NCBI GenBank assembly: GCA_003008705.1
Contig: PDUO01000022.1
Span: 396,549-460,548 of the forward strand
Length of the DNA: 64,000 bases
From: Pezicula radicicola
Taxonomy: Eukaryota; Ascomycota; Leotiomycetes; Helotiales; Dermateaceae
Direction: 5' to 3'
Part shown: positions 11,053-21,065 of the stretch, piece by piece
How the letters are laid out: each line of letters opens with the position of its first letter
Numbering within the stretch: the first letter of the stretch is position 1
Notes under the pieces: model-generated
What the model was told of the DNA's origin: nothing
The model's input: the letters and a program-made list of their open reading frames with translations, nothing else
The model's database searches: none
Translations under genes and position numbers: made by a program

Positions 11053-11450
11053 TACTGATAATTCCTATCGACAGCAGCTCGGAGCTCCTCCCTGGAGGAG
11101 CTCTCTGGCACCAAGTCATGGTTGCTTGTCCACATATCCCCCTCACCCGGTTGAGTAGTGCCAACAAGTACACTGCAGATATCCACAACTACGGAGTTCT
11201 GTCCACGATTGAGAGTATCAGGTGAACAATTATGAGCTCAAAGTAGTGCGACCCCACTATTCTACTTAGAGGATCAACATGTAGTTGAATGGTCAGCATA
11301 TACGTTTCTCCCATTTCGAAGATACGCACCTTCACCATTTTTGCTTTTTCTCTTGAAAGACCTACCTTAAGAGGATTGTTTTGTTACTAATAAGCTGCTA
11401 CCCTAAGAACTTGCAAGTCAACAATCAATTTTCCCAAGAACTGTGCAAAG
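11053..11450. promoter_or_regulatory. Divergent promoter region SDR / GST-like gene
   Basis: About 400 bp between divergent starts. It contains the palindrome at 11080-11103 and is otherwise unremarkable; no gene is seen. Confidence 0.5.
11080..11103. promoter_or_regulatory. Palindromic GGAGCTCC-type site in SDR/GST divergent promoter
   Basis: CGGAGCTCCTCCC (11080-11092) is the left part of a perfect inverted repeat, GAGCTCCTCC-CT-GGAGGAGCTC (11082-11103). The same 13-mer occurs in the next two promoters of the block (15635-15647; minus strand 17943-17955), which suggests a binding site for a common regulator. That it is bound is inference. Confidence 0.6.
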
Positions 11451-12312
11451 ATGTCGTTCGGAAAACTCTACACCTATCCCAAAGCACCGCGTTCTACAAT
11501 GACGCTCTATATAGCGGAGCTAAACAAAATTGACGTTGAGATTGTCACAGCACTGCCAGGAAAGATCTACCTCGATCACGATGGAGTTGGGGATGAATAT
11601 TTCTCGAAGTTCCACACGGGAAAGGTTCCGGCTTTAGAAACTGCTGATGGATTTTGTGTGTACGAAAGCATTGCTGTCTCCTGGTTCTGTATGTTCAAGC
11701 AGTTACAACCTGCCCAACCTATTTCTCAGTTCCCTTTCAAACCCATTTTCATGACCCGTAGCTAACATTAATACTCCCGACTAAGTGGCAAAGCAGAATC
11801 CAAACACAACACTTTTGGGCTCGAATCTCAAGGAGGAGACCACCGTTTTAAGATGGGCCTCTTTCATGAACTATGAACTCCTTCCTCCAATCATGGCCTG
11901 GATCAACCCAATCATTGGACGCGCTCCATCGAGTCCAGAAATTCTTAAGCAGCTAGAAGAAAACTGCGAGTTGACGATCAAAGCTGTCGAGAAGGAGATC
12001 AAAGGGAAGGAGTTTCTGGTTGGATCGTGCTTGACGATGGCTGATTTGTTTGTGATCTCTGGTTTAGCCAGGGGTTATCAATTTGTGAGTTTTCTCTCAT
12101 GTTTCTACATGATTATGGTGATATGGATTGGTGGAGAAGCTTACATTTTGTTGAAATAGGTTTTCACGAAGAGCTGGGCTGCAAAACATCCGGTGGTGCA
12201 TGAGTATTACATGCGTATTAGGTCCGATCCGATATTTGTCAAAATAGCTGGGGAACCAGTTGTACGTGATGAGCCAGGTGGTACATACCCCGATTATGAC
12301 GGTATTCAATGA
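11451..12312 (+). CDS. Glutathione S-transferase-like protein (eEF1B-gamma-type fungal GST)
   Basis: A soluble GST-fold protein of 229 residues. Exons 11451-11688, 11786-12084 and 12160-12312 join in phase. The N-terminal thioredoxin-like domain is KLYTYPKAPRSTMTLYIAELN with the cis-Pro motif TGKVPALETADGFCVYESIAV; the helical C domain has NTTLLGSNLKEE, RWASFMNYELLPP and the N-capping region FLVGSCLTMADLFVISGLARG, ending VHEYYMRIRSDPIFVKIAGEP. This resembles the GST-like proteins of the eEF1B-gamma class often found in fungal metabolite clusters, where they may conjugate or isomerise reactive intermediates. It is divergent from the SDR and convergent with the C2H2 regulator (63 bp between stops). 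Substrate unknown. Confidence 0.87.
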
Positions 12313-12375
12313 GGAAATGGAAGAGACGAACTTGCCTCTGAATACAGAGAGGCGATTGTTATCGAATTGGTAATA

Positions 12376-15328
12376 TCATGCTTGCATTTGAGACAATTTA
12401 TCATAGTCTTCCGTTGCTTCATCTAGAGATTCCTGAAGCACAGCAGTCATCCATCCACCAATGGGCCACGTGTTTCGCCCAGTGAAGACTCCCTGAGCCC
12501 ATTTAAGATACATGATCTCAGAATTATTCCCCAGCATTGAATCCAAATCATGCAAGTCGAAACCAGGTTCTACAATTCCTTGACGAGAGTTGACAGCATT
12601 CATGAGAGTGAATAGTACAGCTCGAGTAGGTGTAGTACCGAAACTAGGACTTGGTTTCTTTGTTTCCTTGTCAATATTCAACATCATCAACCTTACTACA
12701 CGCCATCCCATCATACATGCTTTAAATCCTAGCATAGTGACGAAAGGATCTTCTAAACACTTGCTTGCCATATGACTATCATTCACACCGATTGGAAAAC
12801 TGTTCAACATATAGATAATCTGCTCTAGATTGTTTACCTACACAGAAAATAAAGTATCAGCAATTATAACAGGGCTTATCGGAGTAGTACTGTACTTTAC
12901 TTACGATACGAAAGACATCCCGGTCTTCATACACATCTCTATGTATCTTAGCTCTAGGTTTCCCTAATTCCCAAGCCGCTATCCTTTTTGTAAGCCACTC
13001 TACCATCATCTATTGATATTATTTATAGGGTTACTTACTAGATATTGCAGCCGGTAGATTACATTCTACAATACCTGTACTTAATAGTGCATCTTGATGA
13101 GTCAAGGCTATACAAGTATAATACCAGGAAATCCATACGGAATGCCATAATGTGCTATTATTATGACCTATTTCGTGATTTGAAGAATCGGAAAAACATC
13201 TTGTTCCTGTTGTTTTTCTTCGCGGTATTAAATCTATTTTGGAAAGATGGTAAGTTATGGTGTGCTGCTCTTAAAGATGGAGGGATAGTGCGTGCAATAC
13301 ATACCAGCAAGATTATTCAACGCTTGAGAAATAGGGCCCCGATGTTCCTCAGCAATCATCGTCCTACAAAAGATCACTTAGCCGAATCTTTAAAACCCCC
13401 TTCAAAAAACAACAACATAAAACTTACAAATTATGCCTATTATCATTCTCCCTTACATTCGAATAAAGAAAAACACTCGCACAAGTCAACTCGCGAGCCA
13501 TCATCTGAATCTGCACCACCAAAACCAAAGCCGCAAACGGTGAATACCATAATAATTTCAAAGATCTGCCTTTAGGTCCTGGATGTATTAGATGCATCAT
13601 ACTTTCATATAATAATCCGTGAGCTGGTCTAGGTTGTGGGTTCCCGTTTTCATCGTCTTGGTCGTTGAAGGAGAAGTAATCTTCGTGGTTTAGTTGATTC
13701 CAGGTTTGTGGGGTTGGTGTTGAGAAGAGATCGTCTCGCGAGGGTAGGGAGTATTTTATTTCGAGGGCTGAGAGGAGCGGTTTTGTGTTGGTGGTTATTG
13801 AGAGTTGGGTGTCTAGGTAGTAGAGGGAGTAGATTATTCTGAGGTTTTGGGTTAGTTATTTCTTAATCAAGATTTGTGGAAATTGGGGTGAGTGGAGAGG
13901 GGAGTTCTGTTTTTAACTTCATACCTTTTCTGAGATTCATGTCTAATAAAATCTCTCCACTCTTTTTCCATCAACTCTTCTCTTTGATACTCTACACCTT
14001 GCTCATTTCCCATCTCATTACGATTCTGGACTTCCTCGTCTTCAGAATCGTCAACGTTGACAGAGTCTTGAAGTAAATGATATCTTCTTGCAGCATCTAC
14101 TAGGTCTCGATGGATTTTTTGTGCTATTAAGAAGAGGTTGTCGTCGCAACTGTAGATTACGAAGGTTTCTAGGAGGATGAATGATTGGAGGACCCAGTTC
14201 TCGCGGTAGCGTGAATCGTCTTCTTGGACCTATTATGAGAGTAAGTATATTACGTTAAGATTTGACTCTGTACCGACGAGTTTATGAATTGTTTGGAGTT
14301 GTGGCTCCTATTTAAGCTTCGTACAGTACACCAATTAACTGGAACCAATTCAATTGCCAAGATTAAATGAGTTATCCAAGTCAAGTAAATTACCCAAATC
14401 AAGTAGGCTATGTAAAATTTGAGTAACTAAGATGAAGGGACCGGATCACGAATTAAGCGATTTATGAACTCGTCGGCACAAGTCTTATTTTGAAGTTTGA
14501 CTTACATAGAATTGTAGAGAATTGTAGCTGCTATCAAATATTTCTTTGCTGGTGGTACAAGAGCCTTCTGGATGATACATTGCACCAAGACAAGAAACCG
14601 CGAGAAGCAGGGTCTCAGGTTCTGATATGATGTCAAATGACGGTTCATGTAAGACTGGCATTCTTGGATAAAAGTTCTCGAAATATGAAGTGATATATTC
14701 CGGTCTCCTAGAGTGAATTTAAGCTGGCGCTATAGAAGGGTCTGGGGCAAAATTTGACTGACTTACCATAACGTTGGTTGATGAATGGGAAATTGAAAGT
14801 TCTCTCTGGGATAGCCTGTGAACAATGTATTTTGTCAAGGGGCTATTTTAGAAGATGCGAAATTGGAACAGTTGCCTTACATGGTTGATATTGAGATCCG
14901 ATAGCACATCTGTGGGTATGTCCGGCAGGGCAAATTCTAACGATGGTGCAGAAGGATGGCACTTTCTAATATGCCGGGTCCTTAAGTCCCTGAAAAATGA
15001 TGTGAGTCTCTATTGATAAACTATTTTGGTCTGTACTAACTCTCTTGAAAGAGTGACAGTGCAGTAAGTGCACTTAATGGATTTTGCATTTGCATTTTGA
15101 TGGACTTTAATGTCAGCTGGGAAGGTGACTGAGGGTGGATCTCCTCACCTGAACGGGCATGACGCTTGAGATTCTCCTATCCTCTTACATAATTAGAGAT
15201 TGAGAAGTGCTGACGACTAGAGTAGGTGGCAATATGCAAAGACTTGCCTGTCGAGTAAATCGCTTGAGGCATGTAGAACACTCAAATGGCCTGACTTTAT
15301 GACTGGAGGCTTCTACTATTGAGTCCAT
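12376..15328 (-). CDS. C2H2 zinc-finger / fungal_trans transcription factor
   Basis: A nuclear regulator with two N-terminal C2H2 fingers followed by a fungal_trans regulatory domain. I assembled twelve exons from ATG 15328. Finger 1 spans exons 1-3: FECSTCLKRFTRQ, ENLKRHARS, then H (C-x2-C-x12-H-x4-H). Finger 2 is CTYCTVTLSREDLRTRHIRKCH, split by an intron. The middle domain shows RPEYITSYFENFYPRMPVLHEPSF and RIIYSLYYLDTQLSI, typical of this class, and the C-terminal exon is 12837-12376. Intron 1 (15247-15177) has a GC donor. A 276-nt intron (14505-14230) holds tandem 18-bp repeats. The exon 4 to exon 5 junction (about 14881 to 14815) did not join in frame with the obvious donor; a donor at about 14945 with another acceptor may be used. 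It is divergent from the 2OG oxygenase and is the likely local regulator of the block. Confidence 0.85.
14369..14430. repeat. Tandem 18-bp units inside an intron of the C2H2 regulator
   Basis: GAGTTATCCAAGTCAAGT (14369-14386) is followed directly by AAATTACCCAAATCAAGT and a weaker third copy. The same unit recurs at 4827, 35290, 54353-54407, 62385-62418 and, on the other strand, at 59845-59898. Confidence 0.7.
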
Positions 15329-15922
15329 ACTCACTACATGACACAGGACAATGACACAGGGAATTATTCACATTCAAGTTGTTCTCACCAGTATAGAAAT
15401 TAAAAAGGTGAACACTTGTACAGTTCAACAGTATCGTTGGAGTCAGAGGTACAGTACAAGCACCAGAAGTGGGGTTTCCAGGATCATGCCTCGAGAGGCA
15501 TATCACGTCGAGAAACATACGAGAACGATTACCTGCAGTACTGTAGAATGGGGGTTATTAACTGAGAGCAAACGTCTTCAGCTTGTTGGCTACATAGTGC
15601 CGGAGATCGATAACCAATCCCCAGATGCCAACTGCGGAGCTCCTCCCAAGTCAGCTCCTCCTTGCTGACTTGTTCGTCCACCCCCGCACACACAACAACA
15701 CAATAGTCTCCCAATGAGGAGCTCCTGTGTAAACTGCAAGAGGCCTCAGCCATCGATCGAGAGCAAAGACACTCACAACAACATCATATAGCAATATCAC
15801 ATCGTAACGACCATCATCTATATAATTGTTTACATATCCACTCAATATTGACTCAAAGGACCTTCAAAAACTTGAGACGACTCAAAACATCTCTGGCCAT
15901 TTCCATCTCACTGATTTTCAAT
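15329..15922. promoter_or_regulatory. Divergent promoter region, C2H2 regulator / 2OG oxygenase
   Basis: About 600 bp shared by two divergent genes, containing the GGAGCTCC-type sites listed separately. No gene is seen within it. Confidence 0.5.
15635..15726. promoter_or_regulatory. 13-bp site plus further GAGCTCC elements in C2H2-TF/oxygenase promoter
   Basis: CGGAGCTCCTCCC lies at 15635-15647, identical to 11080-11092. A half-site CAGCTCCTCC follows at about 15652 and a perfect palindrome AGGAGCTCCT at 15717-15726. They lie about 300 bp upstream of the regulator and 200-290 bp upstream of the oxygenase, a normal distance for fungal operators. Confidence 0.6.
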
Positions 15923-17276
15923 ATGTCTACAGACAATGTTCCATTGCCTCTCTACACTCCACCACCGCTAACCCAAGAGAAATGTAAGTGCACCTACATC
16001 GCAATTCCCACTTTCTGAGAGGTCAGTGTACGGTAGTCTAATTGAATTACCCAGTGGATTATGTCAAACTAGTCAATATTGATCTTGCGAAATTCGACGA
16101 TCCAGTGGGCAGAAAAGAAATTGCTCACGACCTATATGAAGCAGCAACAGGTCACGGCTTTCTAACCCTCACAAACCATGGCATAACGGACGAGGTTTAC
16201 ATGCGTCAAATGACGCTCGCCAATGCTGTTATGACTTTGCCTCCAGAAGAGAAGGCCCCTTACGAAGGTATGTTTGAATTCAAATCAAGATCATGTTGTA
16301 ACTTAGTTGACAATGCAAATTACAGTCACTCCCGAAGAAGATGCTCGCGGACTTTATGTTGGATTCAAGCCTGCAGGACCCTTAGGCCATAAAGGTGGAT
16401 TTCCGAAGCAGCTGGATCATTACAATATCCTCGTCCACGATCCCAAAAACAGAAGTCTTCCCAAGATTCTGACGCCGCATCTCAAGGAGGTGTATGAGGT
16501 GATGAGGTTCATACGCACCAACATCCTCAAGAAACTACTTACCTTGGTAGCTATGATATTGGAAGTTCCTGAGGAGGCTGTTCTTGCTACACATGCGGAA
16601 GGTGGTTCAAAAACGGAGTATATTCGATACGTTAGTGCTCACCGTTTTTCACTCTTCATCGGCATTAACTAACAACAACGTCTAGATGCTTTGCGCTCCA
16701 CGCTCAAAAGAGGACAGCGAAAAGTATCGTGATATTTTCCTCTCCGGCCACACCGACTGGGGAACCTGGACCTTTCTATTCTCTCAACCGATCTCAGCTC
16801 TCCAAGTCTTAGATCACACAGATGGCAAATTCAAATGGGTTGAACATCTCTCCAAGGCTCTAGTTGTGAACTTCGGAGAAGCGCTCGAACTCCTCACCGG
16901 AGGTCTCTTCAAAGCCACAATCCATCGCGTAGTTCAACCACCCGAGGACCAACGACATCTTCTGCGCATTGGTGTTATCTATTTCTCTCGTCCAGCCGAC
17001 GACAGAGAACTAGTACCAATTGAAAATTCGCCTTTGTTGCAAAGAATGGGTATGGATAAGCCTGTTGATGATAGAGTCTTTTGCATGGCCGATTACCTCG
17101 ATGCTAGGAAGCATGGCTATAAGAGATTGGATTTCGATATTGATAGACCGCAGGATAATAAGAAACATGCGGATTTCTTTGATGGTGAATATCCGGATCC
17201 CGAGGGTCATAAGAGTTTGGGGAAGTTTGATGGTGTTCCTAGGGTGAAGTATGTTGTACCGGGCATTAAGGCTTGA
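15923..17276 (+). CDS. 2-oxoglutarate/Fe(II)-dependent dioxygenase (isopenicillin-N-synthase-like)
   Basis: A non-haem iron dioxygenase that would hydroxylate or desaturate a small molecule using 2-oxoglutarate and O2. Exons 15923-15983, 16055-16267, 16326-16630 and 16686-17276 join in phase to 389 residues. The N-terminal DIOX_N region reads LAKFDDPVGRKEIAHDLYEAATGHGFLTLTNHGI. The iron ligands are visible: HTD in FLSGHTDWGTWTFLF, and the distal His in KATIHRVVQPPEDQRH, followed by an Arg (LLRIGVIYFSRP) in the 2OG-binding position. C-terminal PVDDRVFCMADYLDARKHGY fits the fungal clade. It is divergent from the C2H2 regulator and upstream of the MFS gene, inside the 13-mer-linked block. Exact substrate unknown. 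Confidence 0.92.
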
Positions 17277-18364
17277 TGGATAGGTTATGTCGCCATGGCA
17301 TTGAAGTATTATGTGGTATACTTGGGTTTCGACCCTTTTTCATTTGTGGGTTTCCTGCGTGTGCTATATGAGATGCATTGGTATCTTTGGCGCATACAAT
17401 AATACCAAATCATCATTGCCATTCAATTGTTCAATAACTTATAAGTGATGCAACGGCTAAGTCAAGTTTGGGACACAGGACACAGATCAAAGCAATACAT
17501 ACATATGTGGTTAGTTATACTATTCTTTACTTGCTTCAATAATTCTGAACCTGGCTCCATCGTATATGTAGTCCATATGATCCAAAAGGCACATAATATC
17601 AAAATCCATCAGATTTGCCTGTATCAATATAGGTAAGACCGACAGCAATCTAAGAGACAGACGCGTCTCTAGTCGATGAACCAAAGGTATGAGGCGGAGG
17701 ATTTCACAAAATGAACTAAACGAAACATGGTGTTTATGCGCAGTATAACAGCCGGGCTACCTGTAAATATCATTGACCGAACAGACCAGCAGATTGTCGT
17801 TATCTTGCTGAAACCTTGTGAATTAACCCTCTTCTGTTCGTAGCTTGAAGAAACTTACTTTGTTCCTCGTCAGCGCCACTGGAGTATGAGTGGAATGGTT
17901 TTACCAGCTTATCGCCGCCCAGTTCCCACTATTATTAAGCGAGGGAGGAGCTCCGCCTCGTACCCCCCTAAGAACAGAAGCAGCCACGATAAGCCATACA
18001 ACTAAAATGCGGCTTCCCCTTTTCGTCTTAGAATACGTATCCTCCCCACACGGAGGTCAAGACACATAGGACCGATGCTAACCTATTTGTAGAATAACGG
18101 GGTATAAATCCAAGCAATTTCATTGGATGAATGCCAAGGATGTTGAGCTCCTCTCGCTAACGATAACAACCATAGGGGTTGATATCACGATCAGATAGAG
18201 GCAGCAATGATATCTATTGTCAAGGATCAACATCCCTCTATTAACTCTTTCTCCTTCCCCCTTTCAAAACCAACGCTCTCTCGTTGCAACGGAGGCTGTT
18301 GTCTCGGCCTTTTCACCAATCGACTTCCACGTAGTTTTGCAGTCACCTTGGCTACCTAGACATT
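17277..18364. promoter_or_regulatory. Intergenic / promoter of the MFS gene, with the 13-bp site on the minus strand
   Basis: This 1.09-kb gap holds the 3' flank of the oxygenase and the MFS promoter. GGGAGGAGCTCCG at 17943-17955 is the exact reverse complement of the 13-mer at 11080 and 15635, about 410 bp upstream of the MFS start. A further GAGCTCCTC lies at 18145-18153. The last 150 bp before the ATG are pyrimidine-rich. No gene is seen. Confidence 0.6.
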
Positions 18365-20202
18365 ATGGCTCTCGCAAAGATTAAGGAGTACTTCAAGGAT
18401 GGCGCTACTACCAAGCTGGAGAGAAATCTGGTCAGGAAACTCGACTTTTTTATCCTGACATTCTGTTGCATGGCCTATTTCATGTAAGTTACAAAAAAAC
18501 CTCATGAGCACATCCATCAATCATCAAAACAAAAAAAAAAGAGAATGTTCCAGTCTAAAAATTTGCAATTAGGAATTACCTCGATCGGTCAAATGTGTCT
18601 CAGGCTTATGTATCCGGCATGAAAGAAGACCTCAGTTTCAAAGGAAATCAACTGACTGTCGTCACTACCATCTATTCAGTTGGCTACCTAGTGTATGCAC
18701 CTCATGATTTTCCTTTCCCGCTCCCATTCTACCCCAAAAGTCATCATAAGCTTACAAACTCAAAGTGGTATCATCCCGAACAATGCCCTGCTATCCAAAT
18801 ACAACCCCAGAATCTTCTTCCCAACCATGATGGTAATCTGGGCCTCTCTCACCATGTGTAACGCAGCAGCTAAGCGTCCACAACATCTAATGGTCATCCG
18901 GCTCTTCCAAGGCTATTTCGAATCCTGTATCTTTGCAGGAACGCATTACATTCTTGGCTCTTGGTACACTGAGAAGGAGCTGGGAAAGCGTAGTGGCATT
19001 TTCACCGCCTCAGGAATCGCTGGTGGTATGTTCGGTGGCTTTCTTCAGAGCGGTATCTATAAGTCTATGAATGGATTAGGAGGTCTTGCTGGTTGGAGGT
19101 GGTTATTCATTGTAAGCCCACCCACTCCCTTTGCCGTTTCGGAGATTTTGTGACCACGGTGAAGAATTAAAGGGCTAACAAATCTTTCTTAATGTCATAT
19201 AGATCGACGGGATCATAACTCTCCCTGTAGCCGCATACGGATTCTTCCTCTTTCCAGATACGCCATCTACAACCAAAGCGCCATACTTCTCCACTGAGGA
19301 GAAAGAACTAGCCCAAGCACGAGTCCCCACAGTAACCAGCGAGCCAATCCTCACAGTGCAATTTCTAAAACGTGTAGTTACATCCTGGTATTTCTACTCC
19401 TTCAGGCTTCTCTGGATTATAACCAACTGCTCGGAAGCAGCCAGCAGCAACAGTCTACTAACCCTCTACATGAAATCGTCCCCAAATAAGACATATAGCG
19501 TCTACCAACTGAACAACTATCCAACAGGCGTACAAGCTGCAGGCATCATATCCACAGTTATCTGGGCCACTGTCACTGACATCTTTGGCAAGCGATGGAT
19601 GGCTGGCTACTATATTGCCATCACTGGTATTGTCTCCTCCGCTATTATTCTAGCACCATCTACAACCGAGGCCGGCATCTTCGGTGCTTATTACTGGGCT
19701 GGTACGATTTATGCTTGCCAAGCTACTTTCTTCGCTTGGGCTAATGACACAATGCGAGACGAGGAGGATACGTTCCGTGCTATTCTCATCGGGACCATGA
19801 ATTTTGGTGGGAACATGTTCCAGGTTTGGTGGCCGCTTATTTTCTATGCTGCTGATATGGCCCCGTATTTTACCGTAAGACAATCCCCAGCTTCCACGAA
19901 AATCGGCTTCAAGTTGATTTCGTTTTCCCTTTCCATTTCCAATTTCTTTATTAAAAAAATGCGTTTGAACAGACCACCAAGCTAACTCTACTTCTTCAAT
20001 CCTATAGCGAGGGATGTACGCTATGATTGGTGTGTGCACCTGTCTCGCAATCTGGGTTTCCATTATGATATTTGTGGAGCGGAAGACGAAGATGAAACAA
20101 AGAGTAATTGTTATCGATGCTGTAGCAGATGATGGAAGCGAAACTGATCATGTGCAAGCTTTGAACTACAGAGAAGGCGGTAAGGGCATTAGTAAAGTCT
20201 GA
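18365..20202 (+). CDS. MFS transporter, Dal5/pantothenate-transporter-like (anion:cation symporter)
   Basis: A 12-TM plasma-membrane permease of 483 residues. Exons 18365-18483, 18573-18692, 18766-19111, 19203-19874 and 20008-20202 join in phase. Family motifs are [32 protein letters not shown], the TM2 motif VGYLVGIIPNNALLSKYNPRIFFPT, RLFQGYFESCIFAGTHYILGSWY and [26 protein letters not shown]. The second half contains [41 protein letters not shown] and the SWYTEKELGKRSG loop resemble Liz1/Fen2-type vitamin transporters, but substrate within the Dal5 family cannot be read from sequence. It ends the 13-mer-linked block and could import a substrate or export its product. Confidence 0.92.
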
Positions 20203-20560
20203 TTGCCTTGTACAATACGAGAAATTTGGGAGCGGCGAAAGCACCGTTTGTACCTATTCTGTCGCTACTAAGCGAGTATGATTAACTAGTAGAGAAAGTT
20301 TGTATTGTTGAATATGCTTATAGTAGCGAAGCGCCTAATTGAAATGAAATATAGCATTTAACTCAAAAGACTAATAGGATTATAGTAGTTGGTCTTATGT
20401 ATATAGTGGATTATCGCTGCGGAAGCTGAGCGCAACACATTGGCATTAGACGGATACAAAACTCATAGAAATACAACAATTATCCTCATATAAGAAACTC
20501 AGTCATTTTTCCTCGATCCAATATCTTCCCTGCATAACCTTTCTTATCCTCGCACTAATC
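20203..20560. other. Intergenic, no gene seen
   Basis: Convergent 3' flanks of the MFS gene and the arylsulfotransferase remnant. AT-rich; nothing else recognised. Confidence 0.6.
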
Positions 20561-21025
20561 TTAAGCAACAGCCACAGTATTTGTAGACCTCAGAATCTCA
20601 CTACCGCGATAAGCAGCAGCCTTAACAAACCCATTAGATCCATCTGGGAGCTTGAACATTGTTTCAAACCCAGTGCTGTCCACCATCTCAAGCGTCTCCA
20701 ATTCGTCTTCAGTCTCCCCAGAAAAGATCTCCCAGTTTGTTATACCCGTTGCCCCATTCCAGCTCATATACATAACAACGCCGTCCACAACAGCAATAGG
20801 AGGCACAACTGGAGTACCAACCCACTCCTGCCTATACGCCTTATATGACTGTGGTCCCATCCTTATATTGTCATCAAAGCCGTATCGAATTGTCATACGA
20901 ACATTATTATCCCCAACAGGATCAAACTCTTTCGTCACAGGAATTTGTCCATATCCTAAAAAGGCGTTCCAATTTGGCAGAGGACAAAAAGTACCTTGAG
21001 CATCGTTGAAAATAGTTTCATCCAT
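20561..21025 (-). pseudogene. Arylsulfotransferase (ASST)-like C-terminal remnant
   Basis: A 154-residue ORF matching only the C-terminal third of fungal arylsulfotransferase-like proteins, which are usually around 500-600 residues long. It contains NWNAFLGYGQIPVTKEFD, YKAYRQEWVGTPVVPP, VVMYMSWNGATGITNWEI and the closing KAAAYRGSEILRSTNTV, all characteristic of the end of the beta-propeller. The ATG at 21025 lies inside what should be an internal strand, and only 40 bp upstream sits the stop codon of the Zn2Cys6 regulator, so the N-terminal two thirds (propeller blades, signal peptide) are missing. Probably a dead remnant left by a rearrangement; it might be transcribed by readthrough from the regulator. 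Confidence 0.7.
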
Positions 21026-21065
21026 ATCACAAGAAAATAGTCCTACTCAGATATTATGCTATTCG

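Noticed and set aside
10080..16000. A polyketide, peptide or terpene synthase in the 13-mer-linked block
   Set aside because: I looked for one and none is present; the block holds only accessory-type enzymes, a regulator and a transporter.
20652..20999. Plus-strand 115-codon ORF opposite the arylsulfotransferase remnant
   Set aside because: It is an antisense shadow; the minus strand carries the recognisable ASST motifs.
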